Below, piece by piece: positions 1 through 9,194 of a stretch of 64,000 nucleotides of DNA (the stretch's first letter is position 1; each line of letters starts with the position of its first letter). The notes below the pieces were generated by a model, which did not search any database, was not told the DNA's origin, and saw only the letters and a list, made by a program, of their open reading frames with translations. Position numbers and translations under genes: made by a program. This DNA comes from Antarcticibacterium arcticum (GTDB lineage: Bacteria; Bacteroidota; Bacteroidia; Flavobacteriales; Flavobacteriaceae), in the NCBI RefSeq assembly GCF_007993795.1, contig NZ_CP042476.1, positions 1,302,001 to 1,366,000 on the forward strand, in the 5' to 3' direction.

Positions 1-159
1 ATTGAAAAAGAAGAGTACACCATTAAAAAACAACTCTTCACCGATCTTAAAAAATTCCTCACCGCAAGGGAGATCATAAAACTTCATGAGTTAGAAGCTT
101 CATTTCATCAAAAACTCATAAGGGAATACAGAGAACGGATGAAAGGGGAAAAGAGATAA
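1..159 (+). CDS. C-terminal tail of a probable Spy/CpxP-like 'sensor of ECF-type sigma factor' protein (partial)
   Basis: An open frame runs from the first base to a TAA at 157-159 and gives 52 residues, so the gene starts outside the window. The tail is helical and charged, with a segment reading LTAREIIKLHELEASFHQKL followed by a basic end. This resembles the C-terminal helix of the small Spy/CpxP-like proteins that flavobacteria encode next to ECF sigma factors, where the phrase 'leucine-rich helix, then E-x-x-F-x-x-x-L' is usual. That assignment is inference from a short fragment; the sigma factor, if present, would lie to the left. A strong hairpin terminator follows. Confidence 0.5.
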   Translation: MEKEEYTIKKQLFTDLKKFLTAREIIKLHELEASFHQKLIREYRERMKGEKR

Positions 160-207
160 AGAATTTGAGTTGAAAATAGTTGGTTAGTTAATTAGTTAGT
201 TGATTGT

Positions 208-244
208 ATATTCCGGATGCATTTACATCCGGAATATTTTTTTT
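208..244 (+). terminator. Rho-independent terminator of the leftmost gene
   Basis: A perfect 12-bp stem (ATATTCCGGATG at 208-219 with its complement at 226-237) with a 6-base loop is followed by a run of eight T. The T run lies only on the plus-strand side, so it serves the gene ending at 159. The bases just before it (181-204) are a GTTA-rich tandem repeat of no evident function. Confidence 0.85.
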
Positions 245-267
245 ATGTCTTTTAAACCAGCTATACC

Positions 268-1308
268 TTATTTGAACTTCAGTTTAGCAATTCTGTTATT
301 TCCTCCTGCATAGGCAGTAGAATCTGTAACAAATCTTATGGTGTGAAATCCCCGTGTAGTTAGGGTTTCCCAATTTTCACCTCCATCCAAGGAATATGAG
401 ATCCCATTTGGGCCAGCGCCTACAATTTCATTCCCTCCACGGCCGGGAACATAGCGTACGCTGCTTAAATAACCTGGGCCTTTACCTTCGCTTACCAGTT
501 TCCAGGTTTTTCCCCCGTCTTCAGTAACGGCAATATTACCGGTATTATCATCCGGCTGGGTGTAATCCCCTCCTACTATAATTCCTTTGTTGTTATTATA
601 AAAATCAAGGCTATATCCTCCGGTCGTAGATGTGCCCTGTTTTAAGGGAGTTTCAAAAACTTCCCAGGTATTCCCTTTATCAGCCGTAAAAAATATCCTG
701 GAGCTCATCCCTCCTGAAAGGATCCAGGCATTATTACCCAATACTGCGATGTTAGAATTACTGGCGGCAAATGCTGCCTCTCCTTCAACAACTTCCGGCA
801 GAATATCGCAATTAAGTTTATTCCAGGTTTTTCCGCCGTCCCTTGTTATTATTATGGAGAGGCAGGAATCTGTAGGGTCGCCCATGGCAATTCCTTCATT
901 ATCATTCCAAAACGTCATGGCATCATAAAATACCTTTTCATTGTCCTCACGATACACCAGTTCCATTTGGCCGGTGTCACCGGTTTTATATAGAAGGGCA
1001 GGATTTCCCACGCTCAACATAAAAAAGTCATTTTCTGTACTGGCCACAGCCCTGAACTCAGGCACCAAGGTATCCTGCTCCTGTAGGTTGACCTTAAACT
1101 CACCGGTGGCATCATTATAAAATCCAAACCAACCCCTGTTTGAGGCAAATGCAAGATTGTTACCCATTACTTCTATAGCGCGAACACTCACGGAATCCTC
1201 CAGGATAGTTTCGATTTCTACCTGAGAAAAAGTGCTGCGTTCCTCTTTCTCTTCTTTTGAACCACACCCAATAAAAACAAGGATCAACAAATAGTATATA
1301 ACTTTCAT
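268..1308 (-). CDS. YCF48/BNR-repeat beta-propeller lipoprotein
   Basis: This 346-residue protein begins with a short hydrophobic signal ending in FIGC, so it should be a lipoprotein with Cys15 acylated. The rest contains repeated BNR/Asp-box-like motifs of the form S/T-x-D-x-G-x-T/N-W, visible as TRDGGKTW, TADKGNTW, TEDGGKTW and SLDGGENW. Such repeats build the seven-bladed propeller of the YCF48/HCF136 and sialidase-like families. In flavobacteria these proteins are often labelled 'oxidoreductase', but I see no cofactor-binding motif and would not assign an enzyme activity. It is transcribed divergently from the methyltransferase gene across a 73-base gap that carries a promoter box for each direction. 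Function beyond an envelope-anchored propeller is unknown. Confidence 0.85.
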   Translation of the reverse strand: MKVIYYLLILVFIGCGSKEEKEERSTFSQVEIETILEDSVSVRAIEVMGNNLAFASNRGWFGFYNDATGEFKVNLQEQDTLVPEFRAVASTENDFFMLSVGNPALLYKTGDTGQMELVYREDNEKVFYDAMTFWNDNEGIAMGDPTDSCLSIIITRDGGKTWNKLNCDILPEVVEGEAAFAASNSNIAVLGNNAWILSGGMSSRIFFTADKGNTWEVFETPLKQGTSTTGGYSLDFYNNNKGIIVGGDYTQPDDNTGNIAVTEDGGKTWKLVSEGKGPGYLSSVRYVPGRGGNEIVGAGPNGISYSLDGGENWETLTTRGFHTIRFVTDSTAYAGGNNRIAKLKFK

Positions 1309-1324
1309 AATTACGAATTTGGAT

Positions 1325-1332
1325 CAAAGATA
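1325..1332 (-). promoter_or_regulatory. Candidate -7 box for the propeller lipoprotein
   Basis: On the minus strand the bases read TATCTTTG, a match to the Bacteroidota -7 consensus TAnnTTTG, about 16 bases upstream of the lipoprotein start codon. No clear -33 TTG at the preferred distance is visible, so this is a tentative site. Confidence 0.4.
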
Positions 1333-1355
1333 AATTTTTCCGCAGCAAAAAAATG

Positions 1356-1363
1356 TACCTTTG
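1356..1363 (+). promoter_or_regulatory. Candidate -7 box for the RNA methyltransferase gene
   Basis: TACCTTTG matches TAnnTTTG and sits 18 bases before the ATG at 1382, which would leave a very short leader. It lies back-to-back with the minus-strand box at 1325-1332, so the two divergent promoters overlap. Confidence 0.5.
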
Positions 1364-1381
1364 CACCTTTAAAATAAAACT

Positions 1382-2599
1382 ATGCGCTTACACAGGAATT
1401 TAGTATTTGCAACCATTGATGCTCTTTCAGAGATATTTAATGAAGGAAAATATGCCGACAAGACAATTGAAAAAGTCCTGAAACGGGATAAACGCTGGGG
1501 AGCGCGCGATCGTAGCTTTATTGCTGAAACCACTTATGAAATTGTGCGCTGGAAGCGTTTATATACTGAAATTGCCGATGTGAAAGCTCCCTACTCCAGG
1601 GAAAATCTTTTTCGAATTTTCGCGGTATGGGCCACTTTGCGTGGGGTAACCCTTCCGGACTGGAAGCAAATTGAACCTACTCCCAGCAGAAAGATCAAAG
1701 GAAAATTTGATGAGTTAAGCAAAATTAGAAAATACCGTGAATCTATCCCAGATTGGATGGATGAAATGGGTGTAAAGGAATTGGGTGAGAAAACCTGGGA
1801 AAAGGAGATCCACGCCTTGAATGAGCAGGCTCCTGTAATCCTTAGAGTAAATACACTTAAAACCACCAAAGATAAACTGCGAAGCGCCTTAAAGGATGAA
1901 GGAATAGCTACTGAAGCGATCAAAGGTTACCCCGATGCTTTACAACTTGAAGAAAGGTCCAATGTTTTCAAAACCGAAGCTTTTAAGAATGGATTTTTTG
2001 AAGTTCAGGATGCCTCTTCTCAAATGGTAGCTCGATTTCTGGAAGTAGAACCGGGAATGAGAGTAGTAGATACCTGTGCCGGTGCCGGTGGTAAAACTTT
2101 ACACCTGGCTGCGCTTATGGAAAATAAAGGCCAGATAATCGCTACAGATATTTATGAGAATAAATTAAAAGAATTGAAACGCCGGGCAAAACGTGCCGGG
2201 GCTCATAATATTGATCCGCGTGCTATTGAGTCTACCAAGGTGGTTAAAAAACTGTATGGTACTGCAGACAGAGTGTTGATTGATGCACCTTGCAGCGGTC
2301 TGGGAGTTCTTAGCCGTAATCCGGATGCCAAATGGAAATTACAACCTGAATTCATAGAGACCATTAAGAAAACCCAGGCAGAGATCCTTGATCAATATTC
2401 CAGGATCCTGAAACCGGGAGGAAAAATGGTGTACGCAACCTGTTCGGTTTTACCTTCAGAAAATCAGGACCAGGTGGAGAAATTTTTGGCCAGGGAAGCC
2501 GGGAGCAATTTTAAACTGGTAAAAGAAGAGAAGATCCTCTCCTCTGAAACAGGATTTGATGGTTTTTATATGGCTTTACTTGAGAACACTGCAAAGTAA
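1382..2599 (+). CDS. RsmB/NOP-family RNA (cytosine-5)-methyltransferase
   Basis: The 405-residue protein has the two-part layout of RsmB-type enzymes: an N-terminal NusB-like helical region (about residues 1-140, with DRSFIAETTYEIVRWKRLY) and a C-terminal SAM-dependent Rossmann methyltransferase domain. The SAM-binding loop reads DTCAGAGGKTLHLA (about 235-248). Both family cysteines are present: the Cys of DAPCSGLGVL (motif IV) and the Cys of YATCSVLPSENQ (motif VI), which serve as general release and nucleophilic residues. It should place m5C in rRNA or tRNA using SAM; the exact base cannot be read from sequence, so I give no gene symbol. It stands alone behind its own promoter box. Length and motifs are ordinary for Bacteroidota. 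Confidence 0.9.
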   Translation: MRLHRNLVFATIDALSEIFNEGKYADKTIEKVLKRDKRWGARDRSFIAETTYEIVRWKRLYTEIADVKAPYSRENLFRIFAVWATLRGVTLPDWKQIEPTPSRKIKGKFDELSKIRKYRESIPDWMDEMGVKELGEKTWEKEIHALNEQAPVILRVNTLKTTKDKLRSALKDEGIATEAIKGYPDALQLEERSNVFKTEAFKNGFFEVQDASSQMVARFLEVEPGMRVVDTCAGAGGKTLHLAALMENKGQIIATDIYENKLKELKRRAKRAGAHNIDPRAIESTKVVKKLYGTADRVLIDAPCSGLGVLSRNPDAKWKLQPEFIETIKKTQAEILDQYSRILKPGGKMVYATCSVLPSENQDQVEKFLAREAGSNFKLVKEEKILSSETGFDGFYMALLENTAK

Positions 2600-2668
2600 A
2601 TTCCAACCAATAATTCAAATTGTAATTTCATATATAATTACTATCTTAAAAGTTGGTTTTTATAAAAT

Positions 2669-3238
2669 ATGAAACACCTGAAATTTTTGCTTCTTCCGGT
2701 AATTGGTATCCTTCTGTCCTGCGGGAGTGATGATGCCATGCAACCCATACTTCAGGAAGAAGATTTTTCTACCGATTTATTTTTTTCAGAATATGTTGAG
2801 GGTTCCTCCTTTAACAAAGCGCTCGAGATCGTAAATCTTACCGGGAGAATAGTAGATCTCAATGCCGGGGGATATTCCATAAGAAAGCAATCAAATGGCA
2901 CGGGAGAATGGATGGGCGAATTACTGCTTACAGGTTCTTTACCACACCGCAATGTATATGTGATTGGGAATGAAAACGCAGAACTTTCTGAAATTATTAA
3001 TAATGCCAATATTCTTAAAACAGGTGCGCCAATGGATTTTAATGGTAATGATCCTATAGGTCTTTTCAAGAATGGGGTGCTTATAGATATTATAGGGAAT
3101 TTCAACGATCCTGAAGATTTTGGGAAGGACGTAACCCTTATAAGAAAATATGATTCTACCGGGCCCTCTGAAGAATTCAATCCTGCGGGTTGGGAAACTC
3201 TTGAAATAGATTCGGTAAATAACCTAGGCCGGTATTAA
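2669..3238 (+). CDS. Lamin-tail-domain (LTD) lipoprotein
   Basis: This 189-residue protein starts with a lipoprotein signal ending LLSC (Cys18), followed by an acidic stretch (SDD), as is usual for exported flavobacterial lipoproteins. The body is one lamin-tail-like immunoglobulin fold: FFSEYVEGSSFNKALEIVNL is the diagnostic opening strand pair, followed by DLNAGGYSI and a G-rich end. LTD modules in Bacteroidota often occur on secreted nucleases and calcium-dependent surface proteins, but here the domain stands alone without a nuclease. It lies between an RNA methyltransferase and purL on the same strand with gaps of 69 and 143 bases, so it is probably its own unit. The function is likely surface binding; this is inference. 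Confidence 0.8.
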   Translation: MKHLKFLLLPVIGILLSCGSDDAMQPILQEEDFSTDLFFSEYVEGSSFNKALEIVNLTGRIVDLNAGGYSIRKQSNGTGEWMGELLLTGSLPHRNVYVIGNENAELSEIINNANILKTGAPMDFNGNDPIGLFKNGVLIDIIGNFNDPEDFGKDVTLIRKYDSTGPSEEFNPAGWETLEIDSVNNLGRY

Positions 3239-3342
3239 ATTTCATGTTTACCATAAATTTGCCGTGAATTTCCAATCTTTTCAATTCGCAAAATATTCAA
3301 TATTCCGGGCAAACCTTTTACAGTTATTCAGTCAAAAAATCT

Positions 3343-3350
3343 TAAATTTG
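3343..3350 (+). promoter_or_regulatory. Candidate -7 box for purL
   Basis: TAAATTTG is an exact TAnnTTTG match, 31 bases upstream of the purL ATG. No purine-responsive operator or riboswitch fold is apparent in the 143-base gap. Confidence 0.55.
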
Positions 3351-3381
3351 GCCTTTCTCAAACAATACAAAACCAAGCAGA

Positions 3382-6300
3382 ATGATCCTATTCTTCGGAA
3401 CCCAATCCTCTAAGGTTTATGCAGTGCAAACGCACGCGTCACTTTCAGCAAAGGATATTTCAAAATTAAACTGGCTTTTTGGAAATGCTCAACACCTCAA
3501 TAAATCTGCCCTGGCAGATTTTTTTATTGGGCCACGTGCTGCAATGATCTCCCCGTGGAGTACAAATGCTGTGGAGATTACCCAAACAATGGGAATAAAA
3601 GGCATTATACGCATTGAGGAATTCCTGAAAGTAGATTCAAAATTTCACGATTTTGACCCAATGCTGTCACAGAAATTCAATGGGCTGGACCAGGAAGTTT
3701 TTACTGTGAATGCTGTACCACAGGCCGTTTTAGAAATTGATGATATAGATGGTTTTAATAAACAGGAAGGACTTTCATTAAATGCAGAAGAAGTACAATA
3801 CCTGCAGGACCTTTCCCAAAAACTGGAACGAAAACTTACAGACTCTGAAGTGTTTGGATTCTCCCAGGTGAATTCTGAACATTGCCGCCATAAGATCTTC
3901 AACGGTAGTTTTGTGATAGACGGGCTTGAGAAACCCTCCACCTTGTTTAAATTAATAAGAAAAACCTCAGAGGTTAATCCAAATGAGATAGTTTCAGCAT
4001 ATAAAGATAATGTGGCTTTTATAAAAGGGCCACGGGTAGAACAATTTGCTCCAAAAAGAGCAGATGTACCCGAATATTATGAGAGTAAGGATTTTGATTC
4101 GGTAATATCCCTGAAAGCCGAAACCCACAATTTCCCCACTACAGTAGAACCATTTAACGGGGCTGCTACAGGTAGTGGTGGAGAGATTCGGGACAGGCTT
4201 GCCGGTGGGAAAGGTTCGTTGCCCCTCGCAGGAACCGCAGTTTATATGACTTCTTATTCACGGCTTGAAAAAGACCGCAAATGGGAGGAAAAAGTAGCTG
4301 AAAGAGAATGGCTTTATCAAACTCCTATGGATATCTTGATAAAAGCTTCCAACGGCGCATCAGATTTTGGAAATAAATTTGGACAGCCCCTAATTACTGG
4401 TTCAGTACTCACTTTTGAACACAAAGAACACAACCGCCTTATGGCCTTTGATAAAGTGATCATGCTGGCCGGGGGGATTGGTTATGGCAAGGCAGATCAG
4501 GCAATCAAGGAAGTTCCAAAAAAAGGTGATAAGATCGTAGTTTTAGGTGGCGACAACTACCGTATAGGAATGGGTGGGGCCGCTGTTTCTTCTGCAGATA
4601 CCGGAGAATTTAGTACAGGAATTGAATTAAACGCGGTGCAACGTGCCAACCCGGAAATGCAAAAAAGAGCCGCCAATGCTATTCGGGGGATGGTAGAGCG
4701 GGATGATAATCCTATAATTTCCATTCACGACCATGGTGCCGGAGGTCATTTAAACTGCCTGAGCGAACTTGTGGAAGATACCGGTGGAAATATTGATCTT
4801 GATAAATTACCCGTGGGTGACCCTACCCTATCAGCAAAAGAAATCATAGGGAACGAATCTCAGGAGCGAATGGGATTGTTGATCGCAGAGAAAGATATGG
4901 ATATCCTGCAGCGCATCTCAGACAGAGAACGTGCTCCCATGTATAGTGTAGGGCAGGTAACAGATGATCACAACTTCATTTTTCAGCGTAAAAGCAATGG
5001 GGAAAAACCTATGGATATTTCCCTTGCAGATATGTTTGGAAGTTCTCCAAAAATTGTGATGAAAGATAAAACCGTTCCCCGGGAATATGAAGATGTACAA
5101 TACACCCAGGAAAAAATAAAAGAATATTTGGACCAGGTCCTGCAACTGGAAGCAGTTGCCTGTAAAGACTGGCTTACCAATAAGGTTGACCGTTGTGTCA
5201 CCGGTAGGGTTGCCAAACAACAAACAGCAGGCCCTCTGCAACTGCCATTGAACAATTGTGGAGTGATGGCCTTGGATTATAATGGAAAAGAGGGAATTGC
5301 AACTTCCCTTGGCCACTCCCCTGTGTCGGCCCTGGTAGATCCTGTAGCCGGGTCACGGAATTCCATTGGGGAAGCACTTTCCAATATTATATGGGCTCCG
5401 CTGGAAAAGGGACTGAAATCTATATCCCTTTCAGCAAACTGGATGTGGCCAAGCAATAACGAAGGAGAGGATGCAAGGCTTTATGAGGCTGTACAGGGAG
5501 TTTCAGATTTTGCAATTGCACTGGGAATAAACGTTCCAACCGGAAAGGATTCCCTGTCAATGAAGCAAAAATATAAGGACGGAGAAGTTTTATCACCGGG
5601 AACCGTGATAATATCTGCTGCAGGACATTGCGATAATATTACCAAAGTTGTGGAACCTGTGCTGCAAAAAGATGGCGGGCCAATTTACTATATCAATTTA
5701 TCAAATGACACCTTTAAGCTTGGAGGCTCTTCGTTTGCACAGATTCTAAACAAGGTAGGAAAAGAAGTTCCTACTATAAAGGACGATAAAAAGTTTGCCA
5801 CAGCCTTCAATGCCATTCAGGCGCTTATAAAACAGGATCTCATTCTTGCCGGCCATGATGTGGCTTCAGGAGGGTTGATAACCACCCTGCTGGAAATGTG
5901 TTTTGCAGATGTTAACCTGGGTGCAAATTTAGACCTGACTGCTCTTAATGAAAAAGATGCCGTAAAACTCTTATTCAATGAGAACTGCGGAATTGTTTTC
6001 CAGGCTAAAGACGCTTCCGTAGAAGAGATCTTTACAGAGAATAACATAGAATTCTTTAAAATTGGAAAGGCTACCGAAGGAGCGCAATTAAAAATCAAAA
6101 ACGGAAATGAAAACTTTGAATTTGATATCAATGAATTAAGAGATACCTGGTACAAAACTTCTTTCTTACTTGATAAAAAACAAAGCGGAACAGACCTGGC
6201 AACACAGCGATACCAGAATTACAGTCAGCAACCTTTGCAATTTACTTTCCCTAAAAATTTCTCAGGAAAACTTCCTGTAATTGATGCTTCAAAACCCAGG

Positions 6301-7050
6301 ATCAAAGCTGCAATTATTAGGGAAAAAGGATCTAACAGTGAGCGGGAAATGGCTCGGGCTATGCACCTGGCTGGTTTTGATGTAAAAGATGTGCATATGA
6401 CAGATCTTATAAGCGGAAGAGAAACCCTGGAAGGCATAAAATTTATTGCCGCAGTTGGAGGTTTTTCCAACAGCGATGTCCTGGGAAGTGCCAAAGGCTG
6501 GGCAGGAGCTTTTCTATACAATGAAAAAGCAAAGGCAGCACTGGATAATTTCTTTAAAAGGGATGATACCCTGTCTATTGGCGTTTGTAACGGTTGCCAG
6601 CTATTTGTGGAACTGGGTCTTATAAATCCCAACCACGACCAGAAACCAAAAATGTTGCATAATAAATCCAAAAAATTTGAATGTACCTTCACCTCTGTGG
6701 AGATCATGGAAAACAGGTCCATAATGCTGGGGTCTCTGGCAGGAAGCAAACTTGGGATTTGGGCCGCTCATGGCGAAGGAAAGTTTGGACTACCCTATTC
6801 TAAGGATCAATATAATATTGTAGCCGAATATGGATATGACAAATATCCCGCAAATCCTAATGGTTCACATTTCAATACCGCAATGATGGTAGATGATACG
6901 GGAAGGCATTTGGTGATGATGCCCCACCTTGAGAGGTCTACTTTCCAATGGAACTGGGCATATTATCCAAAAGACAGGAAAGACGAGGTAAGCCCATGGA
7001 TGGAAGCATTTGTGAATGCAAGAAATTGGCTGGAAGAACAATCAGCCTGA
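3382..7050 (+). CDS. purL: Phosphoribosylformylglycinamidine synthase, single-chain form
   Basis: This cytoplasmic enzyme converts FGAR, glutamine and ATP to FGAM in step four of purine synthesis. At 1222 residues it is the large single-chain form with synthetase and amidotransferase fused, as in Gammaproteobacteria and many Bacteroidota, rather than the split PurS/Q/L of Bacillus. An N-terminal PurS-like part is followed by the linker with SQVNSEHCRHKIF (about 160), the ATP-binding halves with AETHNFPTTVEPFNGAATGS (about 247) and PTGKDSLSMK (about 725). The C-terminal class I glutaminase has its nucleophile in GVCNGCQLF (about 1066) and partners in AAHGEGKF and MPHLERS. All key residues are intact. 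It is monocistronic, with its own promoter box and a strong terminator. Confidence 0.97.
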   Translation: MILFFGTQSSKVYAVQTHASLSAKDISKLNWLFGNAQHLNKSALADFFIGPRAAMISPWSTNAVEITQTMGIKGIIRIEEFLKVDSKFHDFDPMLSQKFNGLDQEVFTVNAVPQAVLEIDDIDGFNKQEGLSLNAEEVQYLQDLSQKLERKLTDSEVFGFSQVNSEHCRHKIFNGSFVIDGLEKPSTLFKLIRKTSEVNPNEIVSAYKDNVAFIKGPRVEQFAPKRADVPEYYESKDFDSVISLKAETHNFPTTVEPFNGAATGSGGEIRDRLAGGKGSLPLAGTAVYMTSYSRLEKDRKWEEKVAEREWLYQTPMDILIKASNGASDFGNKFGQPLITGSVLTFEHKEHNRLMAFDKVIMLAGGIGYGKADQAIKEVPKKGDKIVVLGGDNYRIGMGGAAVSSADTGEFSTGIELNAVQRANPEMQKRAANAIRGMVERDDNPIISIHDHGAGGHLNCLSELVEDTGGNIDLDKLPVGDPTLSAKEIIGNESQERMGLLIAEKDMDILQRISDRERAPMYSVGQVTDDHNFIFQRKSNGEKPMDISLADMFGSSPKIVMKDKTVPREYEDVQYTQEKIKEYLDQVLQLEAVACKDWLTNKVDRCVTGRVAKQQTAGPLQLPLNNCGVMALDYNGKEGIATSLGHSPVSALVDPVAGSRNSIGEALSNIIWAPLEKGLKSISLSANWMWPSNNEGEDARLYEAVQGVSDFAIALGINVPTGKDSLSMKQKYKDGEVLSPGTVIISAAGHCDNITKVVEPVLQKDGGPIYYINLSNDTFKLGGSSFAQILNKVGKEVPTIKDDKKFATAFNAIQALIKQDLILAGHDVASGGLITTLLEMCFADVNLGANLDLTALNEKDAVKLLFNENCGIVFQAKDASVEEIFTENNIEFFKIGKATEGAQLKIKNGNENFEFDINELRDTWYKTSFLLDKKQSGTDLATQRYQNYSQQPLQFTFPKNFSGKLPVIDASKPRIKAAIIREKGSNSEREMARAMHLAGFDVKDVHMTDLISGRETLEGIKFIAAVGGFSNSDVLGSAKGWAGAFLYNEKAKAALDNFFKRDDTLSIGVCNGCQLFVELGLINPNHDQKPKMLHNKSKKFECTFTSVEIMENRSIMLGSLAGSKLGIWAAHGEGKFGLPYSKDQYNIVAEYGYDKYPANPNGSHFNTAMMVDDTGRHLVMMPHLERSTFQWNWAYYPKDRKDEVSPWMEAFVNARNWLEEQSA

Positions 7051-7060
7051 TAATTATTAC

Positions 7061-7092
7061 AAAAAGCCCTTTTTTCGAAAGGGCTTTTTTTT
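7061..7092 (+). terminator. Terminator of purL
   Basis: The stem AAAAGCCCTTT pairs with AAAGGGCTTTT across a short loop and runs into a T tract, starting 11 bases after the purL stop. The rest of the 277-base gap to the next gene holds only a loose inverted repeat (AAAACCGC near 7204 with GCGGTTTT near 7239) and no convincing gene. Confidence 0.9.
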
Positions 7093-7327
7093 AGGTTTAC
7101 ATTTAAAAAGAGGATAATTAAAAAATTATAATTTTTATAATTCTGTATTTCTCAACCTGTTATAATTTTCGCCGGAGGTTTATGAATCCCGCAGAAAATT
7201 AACAAAACCGCTTATTTAAATAATCCAAAACTTCTGAATGCGGTTTTTATATCCTTTTTTAAAAAATAGATTTGAAATACCCCGTTAAATTCCTATTTTG
7301 CAGGGAATATCTTATTTAAATCACCTC

Positions 7328-9103
7328 ATGATCGAAATTAAAAGACTTTTTGATTTTCCATATTACCAACTTGAAAATTCCCCTTTGGAAAAAGCATTAG
7401 GTACCAAATATCATGGTACCTGGGAAACCCTATCTACCCAAAAATATATAGATAAAGCAAACACAATAAGCAGGGGCCTGCTTCGGCTTGGGGTTAAACC
7501 TAATGATAAGATCGCAGTGATCTCCTCCTCAAACAGGACAGAATGGAATATTATGGATATAGGCGTGCTACAGCTTGGTGCTCAAAATGTTCCCATCTAT
7601 CCAACAATTTCTGAGGAAGATTATGAATATGTGCTTAATCATAGTGAGGCTATCTATTGTTTCGTTTCAGATAGTGAGGTGTTGGAAAAGGTAAGAAGTA
7701 TTCAACATAATACACAACTCAAAGAAGTGTACAGTTTTGATGTGATTGAAGGTTGCAAGAATTGGAAAGAAGTCCTTCAGCTGGGTGCAGATGAGAGTAA
7801 TCAAAATGAAGTTGAAACTTTAAAAGGCCAGGTAAAACCCGAGGATCTTGCCACACTCATTTACACGTCGGGTACCACCGGAAGACCTAAAGGTGTAATG
7901 CTTTCTCATAATAATATTGTAAGTAATGTATTGGCAAGCGCCAGCCGGGTGCCTTTTGAATTCGGTACCTATACCGCATTAAGTTTCCTGCCGGTTTGCC
8001 ATATTTTTGAAAGAATGATCATGTACCTGTATCAATACTACAGCGTATCTATTTATTTTGCGGAATCTATTGAGAAGATAAGTGATAACCTAAAAGAAGT
8101 GCAACCACACGTGATTACAGCGGTACCAAGATTGCTGGAAAAAGTGTATGATAAGATCATTGCAAAAGGAACTGCCTTGGGCGGGGTCAAACAAAAATTG
8201 TTTTACTGGGCCGTGGAGCTTGGTTTGCAATATGAGCCATACGGTGCAAACGGGTGGTGGTATGAAACCAAGTTAAATATTGCCAGGAAAATTATTTTTT
8301 CTAAATGGAAAGAAGGCCTGGGTGGAAATATAGAATTAATAGTATCTGGTAGTGCTGCCCTGCAGCCAAGATTGGCCCGGGTTTTTGCAGCCGCCGAGAT
8401 TCCGGTAATGGAAGGTTACGGCCTTACGGAAACTTCACCCGTAATTGCTGTGAATGATCAGCGTAACAAAGGTTTTAAAATTGGAACAGTAGGTAAGGTA
8501 ATTGACAAAGTAGAGGTCAAAATAGCCGAGGATGGTGAAATTTTAACCAAGGGACCCAACTTAATGATGGGTTATTACAAAGATGAAGAGAAAACCAGGG
8601 AAGCAATAAATGGAGATGGCTGGTTCCATACAGGTGATATTGGAGAAATTGATGGAGAAGGATTCTTAAAGATCACCGACAGGAAAAAGGAAATGTTCAA
8701 AACCTCGGGAGGAAAATATGTTGCTCCACAGCTTATTGAGAATACTATGAAACAGTCACGTTTTATAGAACAAATCATGGTAATTGGAGAAGGTGAAAAA
8801 ATGCCGGCAGCTTTTATTCAGCCAAATTTTGAATTCGTCCAGGAGTGGGCCAAACGCAAGAACCTGAACATTGGATCCACCAATAAAGAAATTATTACCA
8901 ACCAGGAAGTTATAGACCGTATCCAGGAAGAGGTTGATTTTTATAACACTAAATTTGGACATTGGGAAAAGGTTAAAAAGTTTGAACTTACCCCCGATGT
9001 CTGGAGTATCGAAGGTGAGCACTTAACCCCTACTATGAAATTAAAGAGGCGAAATATTAAGGCGCTGTATGAAAACCTTTATAACAAAATTTACGAAAGG
9101 TAA
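7328..9103 (+). CDS. Long-chain fatty-acid-CoA ligase (AMP-forming)
   Basis: The enzyme activates long-chain fatty acids with ATP and CoA through an acyl-adenylate. Adenylation motifs are complete: the P-loop YTSGTTGRPKGVMLSH, EGYGLTETSP, GWFHTGDIG, and DRKKEMFKTSGGKYVAP, with the C-terminal catalytic Lys in PTMKLKRRN. The N-terminal region and length (591 residues) fit the FadD15/long-chain type common in Bacteroidota. I start at the ATG at 7328 and not at the in-frame TTG at 7298, because that TTG lies inside a TATTTTG promoter-like box and the extra ten residues have no counterpart in the family. It is a single gene with its own terminator, about 1.3 kb from the beta-oxidation operon it would feed. 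Confidence 0.92.
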   Translation: MIEIKRLFDFPYYQLENSPLEKALGTKYHGTWETLSTQKYIDKANTISRGLLRLGVKPNDKIAVISSSNRTEWNIMDIGVLQLGAQNVPIYPTISEEDYEYVLNHSEAIYCFVSDSEVLEKVRSIQHNTQLKEVYSFDVIEGCKNWKEVLQLGADESNQNEVETLKGQVKPEDLATLIYTSGTTGRPKGVMLSHNNIVSNVLASASRVPFEFGTYTALSFLPVCHIFERMIMYLYQYYSVSIYFAESIEKISDNLKEVQPHVITAVPRLLEKVYDKIIAKGTALGGVKQKLFYWAVELGLQYEPYGANGWWYETKLNIARKIIFSKWKEGLGGNIELIVSGSAALQPRLARVFAAAEIPVMEGYGLTETSPVIAVNDQRNKGFKIGTVGKVIDKVEVKIAEDGEILTKGPNLMMGYYKDEEKTREAINGDGWFHTGDIGEIDGEGFLKITDRKKEMFKTSGGKYVAPQLIENTMKQSRFIEQIMVIGEGEKMPAAFIQPNFEFVQEWAKRKNLNIGSTNKEIITNQEVIDRIQEEVDFYNTKFGHWEKVKKFELTPDVWSIEGEHLTPTMKLKRRNIKALYENLYNKIYER

Positions 9104-9124
9104 TATTTACAAATAATTGATACC

Positions 9125-9160
9125 AATGCCCGGAAAGTAAATTCCGGGCATTGTTTATTT
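9125..9160 (+). terminator. Terminator of the acyl-CoA ligase gene
   Basis: AATGCCCGGAA (9125-9135) pairs perfectly with TTCCGGGCATT (9142-9152) and is followed by a T-rich tract. Confidence 0.85.
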
Positions 9161-9194
9161 GGTTAATTTTATAAGACTATATTAAATTGAAAAT

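Noticed and set aside
4918..5316. Long minus-strand open frames inside purL and the VCBS genes
   Set aside because: They are antisense shadows of strongly coding genes, with low-complexity, Cys/Phe-rich translations and no family features.
7204..7246. AAAACCGC/GCGGTTTT inverted repeat before the acyl-CoA ligase as a second terminator
   Set aside because: The loop is about 27 bases long and the repeat stands well after the strong purL terminator, so it is too weak to call.
7298..7327. A longer N-terminus for the acyl-CoA ligase, starting at TTG
   Set aside because: The TTG lies inside a promoter-like TATTTTG box and the extra residues lack family similarity; the ATG at 7328 gives a standard start.
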